Below, piece after piece: positions 1 through 12,479 of a DNA stretch of 64,000 nucleotides; position 1 is the first letter of the stretch, and each line of letters starts with the position of its first letter. The DNA is from Sweltsa coloradensis. Taxonomy: Eukaryota > Arthropoda > Insecta > Plecoptera > Chloroperlidae. The notes beneath the pieces were generated by a model. That model was not told where the DNA came from and did no database searches. It saw nothing but the letters and a program-made list of their open reading frames with translations. The stretch covers positions 62,001-126,000 of the forward strand of contig JAMZAV010001282.1 in the NCBI GenBank assembly GCA_024449915.1. The letters run 5' to 3'. The position numbers were made by a program, and so were the translations under genes.

Positions 1-450
1 TGAACCCTTTAACAAACAATTGAATACATCTTTCAGCGAGTTACTGAGTTTTTATAGTTTTATCATCCGTGGAATAAAGCAGACTAGCTATAGGCCTTAT
101 TCTATACTGAAAAAGTACAATTATTACTGTTAATCTGATTACAATCCATACCTACAATATTATTGTTTCGTGTTCTAAAATCAAAATACTTACTGTTCGT
201 TTAAACCCTTGAGGTCTAAACCACTATTATTACACCGTCAGCTAGAAATAATATATAGTAAATACCCATCTTCAGAATTTACTTAGAATCAGGCCTGTAT
301 TCTCACAAAACTTTGAGAACCTAGATCTTACTTTATTTATTGCTATGTCATCTTCTTTGGTATAATTGTGCCGTCTTTAATGGTTGGCTTAGTGGCTTAA
401 CCTTATATGCAACTCAGAACACAACAATATCGTTCACTATTCGACATCAT
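1..450. other. Unannotated AT-rich sequence
   Basis: No coding region, RNA gene or clear repeat is seen here. The reading frames are short and lack recognisable domains. Confidence 0.5.
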
Positions 451-510
451 CTTGGACAAGGAGTAGGCTACGTGCCGGTACGGGTTTCCCCTCCTCCCTT
501 CTGTTCATAC

Positions 511-610
511 TTCATTCTCATCTATCACCACTCATCGTCTCGATTAGCCAAAGTGCATAAATATGAGACGTTAAGCAATATTCAATCAATCAATCAAATC
601 AATCATCTTG
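511..610 (+). repeat. SINE family B, tail fragment (copy 1)
   Basis: The tail sequence CATCTATCACCACTCATCG followed by TCTCGATTAGCC and GAGACGTTAAGCAA recurs at 50.09 kb and, more diverged, at 59.92 kb. At 50.0 kb it follows a tRNA-like head with a B box, so this is read as the 3' part of a tRNA-derived SINE. It ends in an (AATC)n run. The head just upstream is too degraded to define. Confidence 0.55.
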
Positions 611-708
611 GACGAAAACTTCGCCGCGCCGTGTAGTTTTAAACGCAAGCGCCACGCCCACCTCCGGAGCGACCTCATCTGAGCGTTTCGCCGTTTCTCC
701 GCTTGCGC

Positions 709-939
709 TGTCACATATGTGCACTCTCTAAAGTGTTGGTCAACCTGCGAAAGTAAGTTAATATGTTCTCAGAGTTGTGGCGCGACAGTTGGCACCACTT
801 GACTAGAGCCTAGGAATATAAAATGTCTAACTTGAATATAAAGTGATAATAAACTTATGATTGAAGCTTATTACGTGAGTACACACTTCTTATTATCCTT
901 ATCTATATCCTACATACAATGTAGATAAAATATGTAACA
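709..939 (+). repeat. 5' LTR of a Ty3/Gypsy-type element
   Basis: About 230 bp that recur directly at 5226-5442. It starts with TG (709) and ends with CA (939). The next bases from 940, TGGTGGCAAGCGGTGGGA, sit where a tRNA primer-binding site is expected and begin with the usual TGG. Shared blocks include GCGAAAGTAAG, CTTGACTAGAGCC and GTGATAATAAACTTATGATT. Confidence 0.8.
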
Positions 940-2929
940 TGGTGGCAAGCGGTGGGATAAGAATAAAACCAGTGCTCACGGGATTTTAATAAAAACATGT
1001 CAACCTAACCTCAAGTAAAACGTGCTCCTGTCAAAACAGTAAAGGCCTAGCTTAATAAATAAGAAAAACAAGCATGGAATTTCGTCCCCTCAGGAACTCT
1101 CGTTCATAGGAAACATAGCAGAGAATTGGAAGAGGTGGAAGCAGAAGTACGAAATTTATATGCAGGCCTCTGAAAAAACAGATAAATCGTCCAAACTTCG
1201 GTTTCGATTTTATTAAATTAATAGGGGAAAAACCCTGGCGTGTACAATCATTCACCTATGCAGCCCCTACGAAAAAGAAAAGATAGATTTTACTTCAAAA
1301 ATTTTGAGGTTTTTGCAACCCAAAAAAAATATTTTTTTTTGAAGGTACAAATTTTTCTCTGGGGTAAAGGCCCCTGAAACAGTGGGGGCATTTGTGACAG
1401 AATTAAAACTCTGGCATCGACCGTGAATTTGAACCCAAAATGAAAGCCAATCAGAGATAGATAGTGTGGGGAATTGGAAAAAGCTGTCAGGAAAGGTTAC
1501 TGAGAAAACCCGACCTGGGCCCTAGAAAAAGCCATTAACTTTTGTAGAGAAAAGAAACAAGTAAAGCAAAAATAAAAGAGTTGCGGGGGGAAACTAAAAA
1601 TGCAATTAAAAAAAAAGAAGGTAGCCCTACAACCCTAAAAAATAAAAAACCAAAATTCAAAATCTGAAAACACTAAAGATACAAAAAAAACTTGACAAAA
1701 AAGAGAAAAAAAGGGACATGCTATAGGTGGGAAAATACAAAAAATTTAAAAGGTTTCCCTGCCATGGTAAAACTTTTCAAAATGCGATAGGCCTAACCTT
1801 TTTCCAAAAATGGTAAAATGCAAGTTCCAACCCGGGAACAAAAACCAAACTTCAGAAGAAGCGAAGAATTTGTCGGAAAATTTAAAAAACAGGTCCTAAC
1901 CCCCAAATGAAAAATTTTTGGGGGGGAGAGAAAAAATTTAAGTTTCAAGGTGTAGCATATCTTTTAAATTAGATACCTTTTCGGAAGAAAAACAAAATTT
2001 CCCGGACGTTGTCAAAAAAGTATGCAAAAAAACCCAAAAAACACACAGTAAAAACTAAAACCCAAAAAACATCCTAACAAGCCATAAAATAGAGTGAAGG
2101 GGTGAAAAATTTCATGTGTAAAACCAAAAAAGGGGGGAAGAGAGATAAATTCTACATCTCAGAAGGAAAAAAACCCAACCAATTTTTGGTTTACGCATTA
2201 GAAAAGTTAGGATTTGGGCTAAAATACACACTACAAGGCAAGGGGGAAAAGTCCCCAAACATGAGGGTAAAACAAATGCCATGAGATAGTAACAACTTGA
2301 AAATTTTTCAAGGGTTTTGGAAAAACTAAAAAAAGAATCCCAAAATAAAGCTGGGGAAAAGATCCCAAAACCCCTAAAATAGTGCGGGGAAAAAAGAAAA
2401 ATCCCTTTTATCTATTAAAGATAAGGTAAAAAAAAATAAAAAAGGGAAAAGCAAGGGTATCCTAAAAAAAAGTAAAAAAACTACAAAATGGGTAAATCCT
2501 TTTGGATTGTAAAAAAGCCTAACGGAAATGCCCCGAATATTTATGGATCCTCGAAAACTAAAAAATACATCCAAAAGGGAACATATCAAAACCAACATCA
2601 GACACAACTTCGCAGAGCTCAAGGAGAAAAGTATTTAGTACTAGAGCTTCTACAGATTCGGAACTCCCCCTGGAGAAGAGACCCAAAAAATTGGTCCATA
2701 CCACACCTAAGGGGGGTCCCTTCACCAGGCCCCCCTATGGTATCAACAGTCCCGCGAAGTCTGGCAAAAAGAAATGCCGGGGGTTTTAAGGGTATAAAAG
2801 GAATTCTTATATAATCGACGATTTACTTGTGTAGGGAAAAATATCGAAGAACATGATGCTCGTTTGGAAAAAAGTATTGAAAGAGCTGAAGAAAAGAACC
2901 TGAGATTCTAAAGAGAAAATTTAAAAAAA

Positions 2930-3385
2930 TAGCAGTGACTGAAGTAGACTACTTTGGTCACACAATAAATGAACAGGGAATAGCAGTAGACTATAAAAAA
3001 TCCAGGCTATTTCCTGTTTTGCAACACAAAAAAACCTAAACAAGAACTGCAACTTTTTTCTGGGTATGATAATTTACTGACACCGTTTTTTCCCAAACAT
3101 GTCAGAAAAGACTAGTCCCTAGGGTTTCTAACATGAAGAAAATGGGGTGGGAAGCACCAGAAAAAAAAGGCATTCGAAGATCTAAAAACTTTGGTAACAA
3201 AAGCCCCATTTCTTGCTACTTCGACCAATCAAAGAAAAAACATGTATCAGCTGATGCAAGCCAGTATGGTGTGGGAGGAGTAACATGAAAGAAGGAAAAC
3301 CAGTTGGTTTTCCCCTCGCTACTCATGACACTCAACAGAGATGGCCCCAAAAAGAAAAAGAGTTATTAGCAATTGTCAATCCCTG
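2930..3385 (+). pseudogene. Gypsy reverse transcriptase/RNase H remnant
   Basis: Translating this stretch and allowing frame changes gives the C-terminal RT motif FGHTINEQGI, then the RNase H core SADASQYGVGG whose first Asp is a catalytic-type position, then QQRWPQKEKELLAI. All belong to the Ty3/Gypsy polyprotein family. In-frame stops and frameshifts separate them, and the RT active-site region upstream could not be recognised. It is a non-functional fragment as sequenced. Confidence 0.75.
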
Positions 3386-4009
3386 TAAAAATTTTTACTA
3401 CTATTCTAGGGGATTTTTTGTCGAAAAGATCACAACCCTTTATTTGGCATCATAAAGAAACCGTTTGGGGAAAGTCTGTCCCCCACGCTGAAAAGTTTGG
3501 TAAGCTCTTCTTAGAAAAAACGTTACTCTGCTACGTCCCAGGAAAACGAGTATGTCGCAGTGCGCTGTCACGAAACCGACGACAAGAATACGGAAAACAC
3601 CGATACCAAGGGAGAAACGGGCAAGTTCTTCCCTTTTCCCAGGAAAGATGACAAAATAGAAAAAAAGAACAAAACTGAAAAGGATCCCGTTCTAGTGCTT
3701 GAGAGTTATGAGGAAGGGTGGCCAAAAAACAGCACAAGTACTGAAAAAAGTCGACCATATTGGGGAAAAACAAGATGGAATACACGAATCAAAGGGCGAT
3801 GTACATCAACAATCGAAACATCATTCCATCAAAATCAACGAAAAAGGGCATTGCAGAAAATTCACTCATCACATCAAGGTATAAATCAAGCAAAAACAAA
3901 GTGAAAAAATTCTCTATATTGGCCGGCATATGCACGACACGAAACCATTGTTTCAAGTCCCGTATGTCAAGGGTACTCGGAGCCAATCAACACAGCCCTT
4001 AACACCCAT

Positions 4010-4430
4010 CCAATTTCCCAAACGCCCTGGGGAAAAACTGGGGATTGATTTTCTGCATGTGAAAGTCAAGACTATCTGGTCCTCGTAGATTTCCCTTCGA
4101 AATTCATAGAAGTAAAATTGCTTGGGAAACAAAAATGCCGACGGGAATTTATGCTCTTTTAAAAACTCTTCCCTACTCAGGATACCCCGGGAATTATTTT
4201 GGATAATGGACCCCTTTTGAATCAACAGAAACGACAAGTTTCTGAAAGATTAGTATACAAAAGTAAAAGTCAAGCCCTCTGTACCCCAAAACCAACGGAT
4301 GGTAGAACGAGCAATTCAAACAGTTTAAGCCTTTTTTGTAAAAGCTACAAATCAAATGAAGATCTACACCTGGCAATATTGGAAACAAAAACACCCCGAA
4401 AGCAAAACTTTCCCGCACCACAGAATTTCT
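4010..4430 (+). pseudogene. Gypsy integrase core remnant
   Basis: GIDFLHV resembles the first catalytic-Asp segment of retroviral-type integrases. NGMVERAIQTV downstream resembles the segment that normally carries the catalytic Glu. They are in different frames with stops between them, so this is a decayed or badly sequenced integrase. It lies in the expected place 3' of RNase H. Confidence 0.65.
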
Positions 4431-5189
4431 AATGGGTCGAAAGTCCAGAAAAACTGTAACAAATACTACAAAAAACTTTATGCCAAATTTTAAAACTAAC
4501 AAAACCCTTCAAATCCCAAAAAAAAACCAGAAAAAAGCAAAAAAAGAATCGATGCAAAAACCCAAAAAACTTAAAAACCCTTTGAAGAACGGTCAAGAAT
4601 AAAATTCAAAAAGCAAAAAAGGGAAAAGGAACCAGGTCAAAATAATCGAAAAGGGGTAAAACACCAAATTCGTATCAAGTAAAGACAAAGAAGGAAGCAC
4701 CCTAGTCGGAACCGCATTCCCCATCCAAAAACACTCCAGAAGTTGCCCCCATCCCCTACCCTTTCTTTTCAACCCAAAAAACCCCTAAGAATGGAAAAAT
4801 CCAGAAATTTTAACCCTTCAACTTACCTCACCAAAAAAAAACACATACCAATTCCCTTCTGAACCTTCTGAATAATTTTCAGAAGAATCCCCCCAGCTGC
4901 AGTCCCCAGATGCCAGAGCTGACCGAAACCCACAAGAAAAGGGCGGGGTAGTCAAGGTTCCCCCCGTTTCAAGAGGAATGACAAGTTACAAAATGAGAAG
5001 ATCATTAAGAGTTAAAAAATACATCAATAATTATATAAATTAAAAATATTTAGTAACGATTAATAATTTTGTTAGTAGTAGTAGTATTCTTTATTGTAGC
5101 AGTTGGATTTTTCAACATAATAACGTAAAAATAACAGATTTGAATCTAGATAATTTATGAATTAAAAATAATATGACAAAAATTAAACC

Positions 5190-5221
<32 letters not shown>

Positions 5222-5225
5222 GGGC

Positions 5226-5442
5226 TGTAAATATTGCCTCCTAAAGTTTGGTAAAACCCGCGAAAGTAAGTAAAATGTTCCAGAGTTGTGGCGGACGTTG
5301 GGCCCCCTTGACTAGAGCCAGGAAATAAAAATTTTAACTTGAAATAAAAGTGATAATAAACTTATGATTGAAGTTATTACTGAGTACAAACTTCTTTTAT
5401 CCTTATCTAATCCTAATAACAATGTGATAAAAAATTTTAACA
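5226..5442 (+). repeat. 3' LTR of the Gypsy-like element
   Basis: Direct copy of 709-939. Relative to the 5' copy it shows repeated losses of one or two bases (GAGCCTAGGAATATA upstream against GAGCCAGGAAATA here) and longer A, T, C and G runs. It is preceded by a poly-A tract ending in GGGG and begins with TG. Confidence 0.8.
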
Positions 5443-6070
5443 GGGGGCGTGTTGTTTCTTTTTTAAAGGGGAATAAAAACCATTTAAAAAGAATTTTCAC
5501 AAAAGCACAACACCCTACGCGAATGGTGTGCCCGGCGAATTTAAACTCCTAAAGGTTTTAATTACCCTTCATTGTATTTTTTTCATGGGACAAAAAAGGG
5601 ATAAGAAACCCTTTAAATTTTAAAGTAGCATCACTTCTTTTTAAAGGCTGCACAAGTGTGAAGTACTTAAAAATAAAGAGCTAAGTTATTTCAAAAGGGC
5701 AAAAGCTGTAGACTTAGAAGGCTTTTTTTAAAATAAAACCAAACCCCCCCCAACAAATAAAAAAAAAAATAAAAAAAATTTAAAAAAAAAAATTTTTCCA
5801 AAAAAAAATTTACCCCATGCCTAAAAGTCTTAAAATTTTGGACCTATTATTTTATGAAAGTTTTTATGGGGGCCTTTTTTCATTTTAAATTTAAAATTTA
5901 TAAAAATCATGGCCTATTAATATAGTGGGGGTACAAAATATGTAAAACATTTATTTTAAGGAAGCCCAAGCTTTCTACTGTCTGACTGTGCGTACGTGTC
6001 ACGTTTCGCAATAAAAACCGAACATGACTTCCGACTGACGAGTTTTTCTTTGCTGCAACCCCTTATAGGT
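5443..6070. other. AT-rich sequence with stretched homopolymers
   Basis: No gene or repeat family is recognised. Runs of A, T and C (for example around 5740-5800) dominate, as in the preceding element. Confidence 0.4.
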
Positions 6071-6284
6071 TATCGGTAAGTATACTTGCCACCATTTTTC
6101 AAAATCTACACAGTTAAATCTGCCAGTTTTTCCTGCTTTTAACCCTTGTAAAAAGCTGCTTTGTTTTGTTTGGAAATGGTAAATTAGAAGGGTTAATGTA
6201 GTGGTTCAAAAAACAAATATAAACAAATTTCCTAGATGTCCCGGATATTTTGTTTGGCCGTAGAAGATTCAATTTGAACATGTA

Positions 6285-7110
6285 AAAAGAAACAGTATTA
6301 TGCCGTTTACGGTTTTCCGAGAAAAAATGCATAAAATGTTTCCAACTTTTCACAGTATGTGTAATTGATAGTCCTAATTCTTTTTTCACTACCGCATTAC
6401 GATCTTTTCACTGTTATAATTTTTTTTCGTCTTTTTACCTTGTAAATTGTGCTGTCACTGTACGTAGACCGCCATGCTGGTTTGGAAAGCGCTATCTCCT
6501 CCGCTACGTACGTCTCTTCCGCTGCGTACGCAGCGTAAGAAAGTATTTTTGTTCAAATCGCGACGTTAAAGGTTAAAAAGGTATTTTTGTTTAAAATAGC
6601 GACGTTAAAGGTTTTAAAGTATTTTTTGTAACTAAACGGCAACAAAAAGATGACGATACCGGGGCCGTGTTCACGTAAAAAATTAATTAGTTTTTCACTA
6701 TCCCGAGTTTGCAAAAACAAACCTTCAAAACCTTTAACGTCGCTATTTTAAACAAAAATACCTTTTTTAAACCCTTTTAAAATCGCTATTTTAAACAAAA
6801 ATACCTTTTTTAAACCTTTAACGTCGCGATTGAAACAAAAATACTTTTTACGGGTGTGTACGCAGCGGTAGAGACGTGTCACTGAGGAGCTTACCCTTTC
6901 CCAAATCAACATGGCCATGTAGCATGTGGACGCACAAAGGACGGCTCAATTTCCACTATGAAAAGATGAAAAACATTGTTTACAAAATTAAAAACCATAA
7001 TGCGGTACCTGAAAATGAATTAAGGAACATTAATTACACACACTGGAATATGGTAAGTAAATTTTTCATCTTTTTTCTCGGAAAACCGTAAACGCATAAT
7101 TACCAAAAAA
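6285..7110. mobile_element. Foldback-type long inverted repeat
   Basis: An imperfect palindrome with arms of about 350-400 bp (about 6290-6640 and 6712-7105) around a spacer of about 70 bp. The inner parts are built of direct subrepeats containing GCGACGTTAAAGGTTTT on the left and AAAACCTTTAACGTCGC on the right, separated by GGTATTTTTGTTTAAA-type segments. Outer parts also pair: CGTTTACGGTTTTCCGAGAAA (6303-6323) with its complement at 7072-7092. Weaker pairing of CCACCATTTTTCAAAATC near 6090 with GTTTCAAAATGGTGGTAAC near 7735 suggests that the original palindrome was longer. Internally repetitive arms resemble foldback DNA transposons. No transposase is visible. Confidence 0.7.
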
Positions 7111-7114
7111 ACAA

Positions 7115-8880
7115 GAAAAAAATTAAAATTGCAAAAAAAAAAACACTTAAAAAAATCAAATCTAATTTTGAATTTTTTTTCAACTTTGATGTCAATTTTG
7201 AATTCAAAATCAGCATTTTATTCTTCAAAAGTCTTGGAAAAAAATCTAAAAAGATTCTAGAAAACTTTTGGGTCCCAGGTTCTTGCCCTATAAAGGGTTG
7301 TTTGTAAAAATATATTTGTTGGCTCTCAAACGAATATTTCGATCTTGATGAAATTTTCAGGGAAAAACTTTGTACTTACACCAGTGCTAAAAAAGGATTT
7401 CTATATAAATTTTGGGCCCACAATACAAAAAATAAAATCCCCAAAAGCTTTTTTCTACAAGAGATCGCAAACGACTAAGATTTGGGGGCACTGTGAAAAA
7501 ATTACAAAAAAATCCCGCAAAAAAGGGTTTTAAAAAATAATTTGGGTTTGTCTAGTTGTCCTCCTTTAAAAAATTTTTTTTTTTAAACTTGACGTTTAAA
7601 ACAAGTTTTAAATAAACCAATAAAACTCATCCACCAACGCGACTGGAAGAATATTATTTATTCCCATACTGGCCGAATTTCTTGTAGACGGCAACACTGT
7701 TATCGGAAGTGCAAACGTAGAAAGAAGAAGTTTCAAAATGGTGGTAACATGGGGAGTGGGGGAAGGGGGGTGATTCCTTTGTGCGTGTACTGAAATTGCG
7801 CCCCCGCTTTTAAAAAACCTCCCTTTGGGGTTCCCTCAGGGATCGTTTTTCGATGTAAATTGCTTCAGTCCCTTTATCTTTTCTGTGCGGGGTTTCGCTA
7901 ATTTTGACAATTCTCTTCATCTCTAGCCCCGCAAACCCGCGATAAAAAACTATTTTTTTTCCTTTTTCCCTTCGGGGGCGTGGCATCCCCTAGGGCACCC
8001 ATTCCCGGGAAAGGGTGGCCCCCTTCAGGGGTGACCCACCGCGTTTCTTCCCTGTGGTAAAGGGGGATTTGGCGGGGTGGTCGTAGGGGCCCTCTCCCCC
8101 CCCCCCCCGTGTGCAATCGACGTCCCCATGTCAGGCGTCGGCGAACTGAGGTAACCCCCCAGCTTGGACCCCAAAACAGCGCCTGGACAAGGGTTGAGAC
8201 CCGCGAGAAAACACCAGGCAAGCGGGTGCGCCCTCACCCCTGACCCCCCGACCACCCTCGCCAGACGACCACCCACCCGGGCGGCCGTGCCAGACAAACG
8301 GCCCAGCCGGGTCAAAGGCAGTTTCCCCCTCCACTAAAGCTGCAGAAAAAAATTCCCTTTTGCGTTTCCGGGCACGGCTTTTCCCTTTCCCAACACCGGG
8401 GCCCCAAACTCAGGGGGACTCGACGATCCCCGCGCCAATGGGGGGCCCGCCCCAAACCACCACCCCCAAACGGATGGGGTCCCGCCCACCCTTTTCCGGG
8501 TTTCCCCCAAAAAGGTACCCGCGTTTTGGCGGGGTTTTTAAACCGCTCTTTTCTTGGGATTTTTACAATCACCCCGAAAAAGGGTTTTTTTACAAGGGGG
8601 CTCTCCCGCAGGGGCCCGGGACCGGGGCCCCTAAACCCACTCCCCTTTAAACAAAAACCATGCCCAATGGCATTCCTACCCCAACGGCCCCTGCCCAAGA
8701 CACCCCGTTTTTGTTATCAGGGGCCTGAGCTCCCCCACGAAAGCGACGACGTGAAGTCGGACCGGGCCGGGGCGGGGCTACAATATAAAGAGCATCTCCA
8801 AAAAAAACCGGGGCCGGGGGCCCCCCCCCGAGGCCCCCGGGGCGTCCCACCCCCCTTTTTCGTGGAAACGAGGTGGTCGA
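7115..8880. other. Unassigned stretch leading into a GC-rich block
   Basis: 7115-7780 is AT-rich with no recognised gene. From about 7780 the composition turns strongly G/C-rich with many short runs of C or G. This part may be the 5' region (ORF1) of the Jockey-like element that follows, but no zinc-knuckle or other gag motif could be read with confidence. Confidence 0.35.
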
Positions 8881-9939
8881 TCCCCCCCAAAAAACCACTC
8901 TGGGAGCTGACGCCCTCGGCCAGGGGGGTCGTCAGTGGGGAAAGCGTCCCGGGGGGGCGAAGGAAATACCCATGGGGCTACAACTGCCAAAGATACAATC
9001 TTTCCGCGAATTCGCGAGCACAACCCCCGGTGCTACAGTGCGGGGGGCCCCCCCCGGGGTGGCCAGGACGGGCGTCAAAAAGGGCGCGACCCCCCGGCTA
9101 CCTGTGCTAACTGTTTCCGGGCCCCCCCCGTCGTGCCCCGGGGACGTCCCCGCACTACGCCCGGGCCCTCGAGCGCCAACGGGGTCCGGCCGCCGAGGGT
9201 CGTCGCCACCCCCCCCCCCCCAACCCCCGCCCCCCGCTCGCCCCCGGGGGGCCCACCTCCACTCGTCGAGACGGGGGCCCTTACCCCCCCGATGTCTTCC
9301 CCCCCTTTCCCACTTCCCCCCACCAGATTTTCCCCCAGTCCCCCCTTCTCCCCCGGGCTCCCCCCCACCGGGGCCCCCCCAAACCCCTTCTTTCGCCGCC
9401 CCGGTGGCGACACTGCCCAAATTTCCCCCTTGGGGGCATTGTCATGCCCTTTCGCCCAACAAACCCCCTCCATCTCCCCGAGACCATCCACTCATACATT
9501 GGGGGGCCATGCTCCGGGCCCTCGCTCACCCTCCAACCCCCACCGGAAAGGGGCCCCCTAGGCCTCCCCCCGGCATCCGCATCGGGGCCCTTTGGAAGGG
9601 CCAACGGGGGCCCTTTAAAGGCCCAAAAAACCCCGGGAACTCATACTGTTTATGCAGAACACGCCTTTCTCGATAGCCCTCTTTTCCGAACCCACCTCCA
9701 GCCCGCGACTGCCCCGGGGAAAGTGGAAAACCCCACTTTCCGTAAAACCGCACTGACCGCCCTGGTCGCGCTGGAGGGGGGACGGCCATCCTCGTTTAAA
9801 TCCCGCGTCCAGCACGGCCAAATACAGGTCCCCACCCCTGCCCACATGTCGAGGCGACGGGGGATCGAGTCCCCTCCCAGTGGCCCGTCCGCATCTTTTC
9901 AGTCCACCGGCCTCCCCCGGGGACGCTCCGGCGGGTGAC

Positions 9940-10230
9940 CTTTACGGGGCTGACCTCCGGCCCGACCCCTACCTCGTGGCCGGCGACCTGGGAAAGCCAA
10001 GCACCCGTCCGGGCACTCCACGACCCCCCAAATTTCGCGGCGGGGCCCTCTTCGCCCACCCCACAACAAACGACTATGTGGGGCCGGGCCACTCGACCCC
10101 ACCCACTAAACCCTTCTTCCTCCTACACTCCCGACGTGCTCGACGTTTCCCCCCTCTCCCGGATCCGCTGTTCCTCCCATCACGTCCATCCCGGCGCTGA
10201 CTTCGGACCACAAAACCCCTCCTTTATTTC
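9940..10230 (+). pseudogene. APE-type endonuclease remnant of the LINE
   Basis: AGDL corresponds to the GDxN block of LINE endonucleases, but the Asn is missing here. SDH before a hydrophobic strand corresponds to the catalytic SDH block. PDVLDV in between matches the PDVLDL block of Jockey elements. The three are in the right order and spacing but in different frames. Confidence 0.6.
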
Positions 10231-11069
10231 CCCTTGGGGGGACCGTCTCCTCCATTTTTCCACCCAGGTCCTACTTGGACTATAAGGGGCGGACTGGGGA
10301 TCCTTTTTCTGAAACCGTTTCTCTTTGGGATCCCCCGACCCTCCCCCACCCCTCACGTCCGCCCTGGCGACGTCGACTCTGCCCTCCATGCCTCCCCGGA
10401 CGCATACACCCAAAACGTCCCGAAAGGCCGTACCCCCCCGCCCCGTCTACTCGGGGGACCTCTTCACCTCCCCCCCGCCTGCGTCCGGGGCCGGGGGGGG
10501 CGGGAAAAATGCGCTTTGGGGCCCGATGGCAACGCCTCCGCACCCCCGACCTGCGACGTGCGCCCCAACAGACGTGTGCATCCCCCCGTGCAGACATCTC
10601 GAGGTACCGCTCTCGATGTGGGACGAAAGCCCCTGGGGGGACCTCTCATTGGAACAACAAACCTCTTTGGGGGATGGGGCCGCACGCTCCAGCGCCAGCC
10701 TCACCCCCACCCGCCCCCTCCGGGGGGGGCGGGGGGTTGGGTTGCGGTCCTGATGAGAAGGGGGCACTCTTCCGACGCCTGGGAGGACAAAAGTTTTCCC
10801 AAACCCAACTTGGGCCCCACGGGCCCCACTCTCCCCCAACACCGTGCGGTGGCCGCCCATCTATCCAAAGCCCCCCCCGGGCCCCCGTGCGACTTTGGGT
10901 TTAGGCCCCACCTCTGTAGGGTTAGCCGAACCCGGCGGCCATCGCCAGGGGCGCTGCCCGACCGCCCAAAGGGCCCCGGGGCCCCGCCCCCATCACGGGC
11001 CAAATTTGGTTTAAAATCCTTCCCAACTGCGCTGCACAACCCCCTCCTTGGATCCTTTAAAGCCTGCCT

Positions 11070-12260
11070 TTCCCCTCCGTATTCCCGGCGTCGTGGAAGG
11101 TCGCCAAAAGGGCGTTACCTTCCTCAAGCCTGGCAAGTCTCCCCCGCGACCCGGCCAACTAACCGGCCCCCATCAGCCTGCTCTCGGGGGGCTCTCTAAA
11201 AAGTTTTTAGAAGGGGTTTTCCTGGCCAGGCTCCAGCATCATCCCATGACCGCTCCTTCCCCCCCGACGAACAGTTCGGCTTCCGCCGGGGGCCCCCTGC
11301 TGTCCACCAGGTCGCACGGGGTCGTGGCCTCCATCACGGCCGCCCGGGCGGAGCCCAAGGCGGCTGGGCCCGTGTTCCCTTTGAAAGTAGCCCAAAGGGG
11401 TTTTGACCCCCGTCCCGGGACGAGGGGCTTTCCACACAATCATCACCCCGGGCTTTCCAAAATACCTGGGGAGGGCTCACCCAAATCAACCTTCAACGGC
11501 GGTCCTTCTAAAGTGGGAGTGGAAAAGGGGGCTGCCTCACCGCCCGACCCATTGGTGCTGGGGGGCCCGCAAGGGTCTGTACTGGCCCCCTTCTACTTCA
11601 ATGGGGTTTTACCTACACTTCCCTCGTCCTCCTCCCATGTCTCTTGCACTATTTTCGGATGGGCGTCACAGCACTGGCCACCCCCCTCCCTCCCGGAGGT
11701 TTGGGCCCTCGCGCGTGGGGCCAAAGGGGGCTGGACGGCGCTGGGCCCCCCCTGGTACACCCCAAAGGCGCATGGGGCTAAATGCCGCAAAAACAATTTT
11801 CCCCCACCCTCTCCACCCCTCGCACCGGCCGGAACCAGGGCCCTTTCCCTTTTCCAAAAGACACGGATATTCAGTGGTCGAGCACCAACAGGTGCCTCGG
11901 CCCTCCTCCCGGACCGACGTCCCCACGTTTTTCCCCCCACATCCCAAAGGGGGGTGGTCGCCAGGCACGGAAAACTCCCTCCCTGTATCCACTCCTCCTC
12001 CCGCGGGGCCCCCTGTTTGCAGGGCCCCCAACTCCGCCCCTACACCTCCGTCTCCCGGGCCCCCCGTCACGTATTTCCTCCCCCGGGTTTGGGCAGGGGG
12101 CGCCGCCTCGCACCTTCGCAAAAAACCCGGTTTTTTCAAAACAAGGGTTTTGCGCCTCGTTGCGGGGGTCCCCCCGCCCGACAAGAATGACCGACGTGCC
12201 CGCCCACCTCAGTGTCCCCTGGTGGGCGAAACCCTCGAGTCCTCTCCCACGTCCTTCTTC
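11070..12260 (+). pseudogene. Non-LTR reverse transcriptase remnant
   Basis: This segment follows the domain order of Jockey-type RTs: TFLKPGKSP, then SKKFLEGVFLARLQHH, then VASITAARAE, and the highly diagnostic PQGSVLAP box. The YADD-type box downstream is changed, and at least several frame switches are needed. A thumb/C-terminal part with TRMTDV and SVPWW is visible near 12200. Inactive as sequenced. Confidence 0.7.
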
Positions 12261-12479
12261 GCGGCCTGGCAACGGAAAATCCCTGCTCGTGCCCTCGCGG
12301 CGGCCGACCCGTTCCCCCGACCTCCCACCCCCCCCCGGGCCCCCCCCGGGGGCGCTCCACCAGCAAAAAAGGGCGGGTCCACGCCCCCCCCCCGGCGCCG
12401 TCGCCCCCGGGCCCCCCGGGCAGTACGGTTCCCCCGCCGCCCGGGCCCCGCCCCTCCGCGGGCCTAATCGCGAAATCGC

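Larger units (their letters stand above)
709..5442 (+). mobile_element. Ty3/Gypsy-like LTR retrotransposon, decayed
   Basis: Two direct LTRs (709-939, 5226-5442) flank an interior with pol remnants in the canonical order on the + strand. There is an RT C-terminal piece with YFGHTINEQGI (about 2933-3005), and RNase H with SADASQYGVGG (about 3240-3281) followed by a QQRW..EKELLAI-like segment to about 3380. An integrase part follows with GIDFLHV (about 4045) and MVERAIQTV (about 4300-4326). Order RT-RNase H-integrase marks Ty3/Gypsy rather than Copia. An A-run ending in GGGG directly before the 3' LTR fits a polypurine tract. Every frame is broken many times, so no intact protein is encoded. 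Homopolymer stretching suggests that some breaks may be sequencing errors. A target-site duplication is not convincing. Confidence 0.85.

Noticed and set aside
709..5442. Intact endogenous retrovirus
   Set aside because: Pol remnants are of Ty3/Gypsy type, no envelope-like region was recognised, and all frames are broken.
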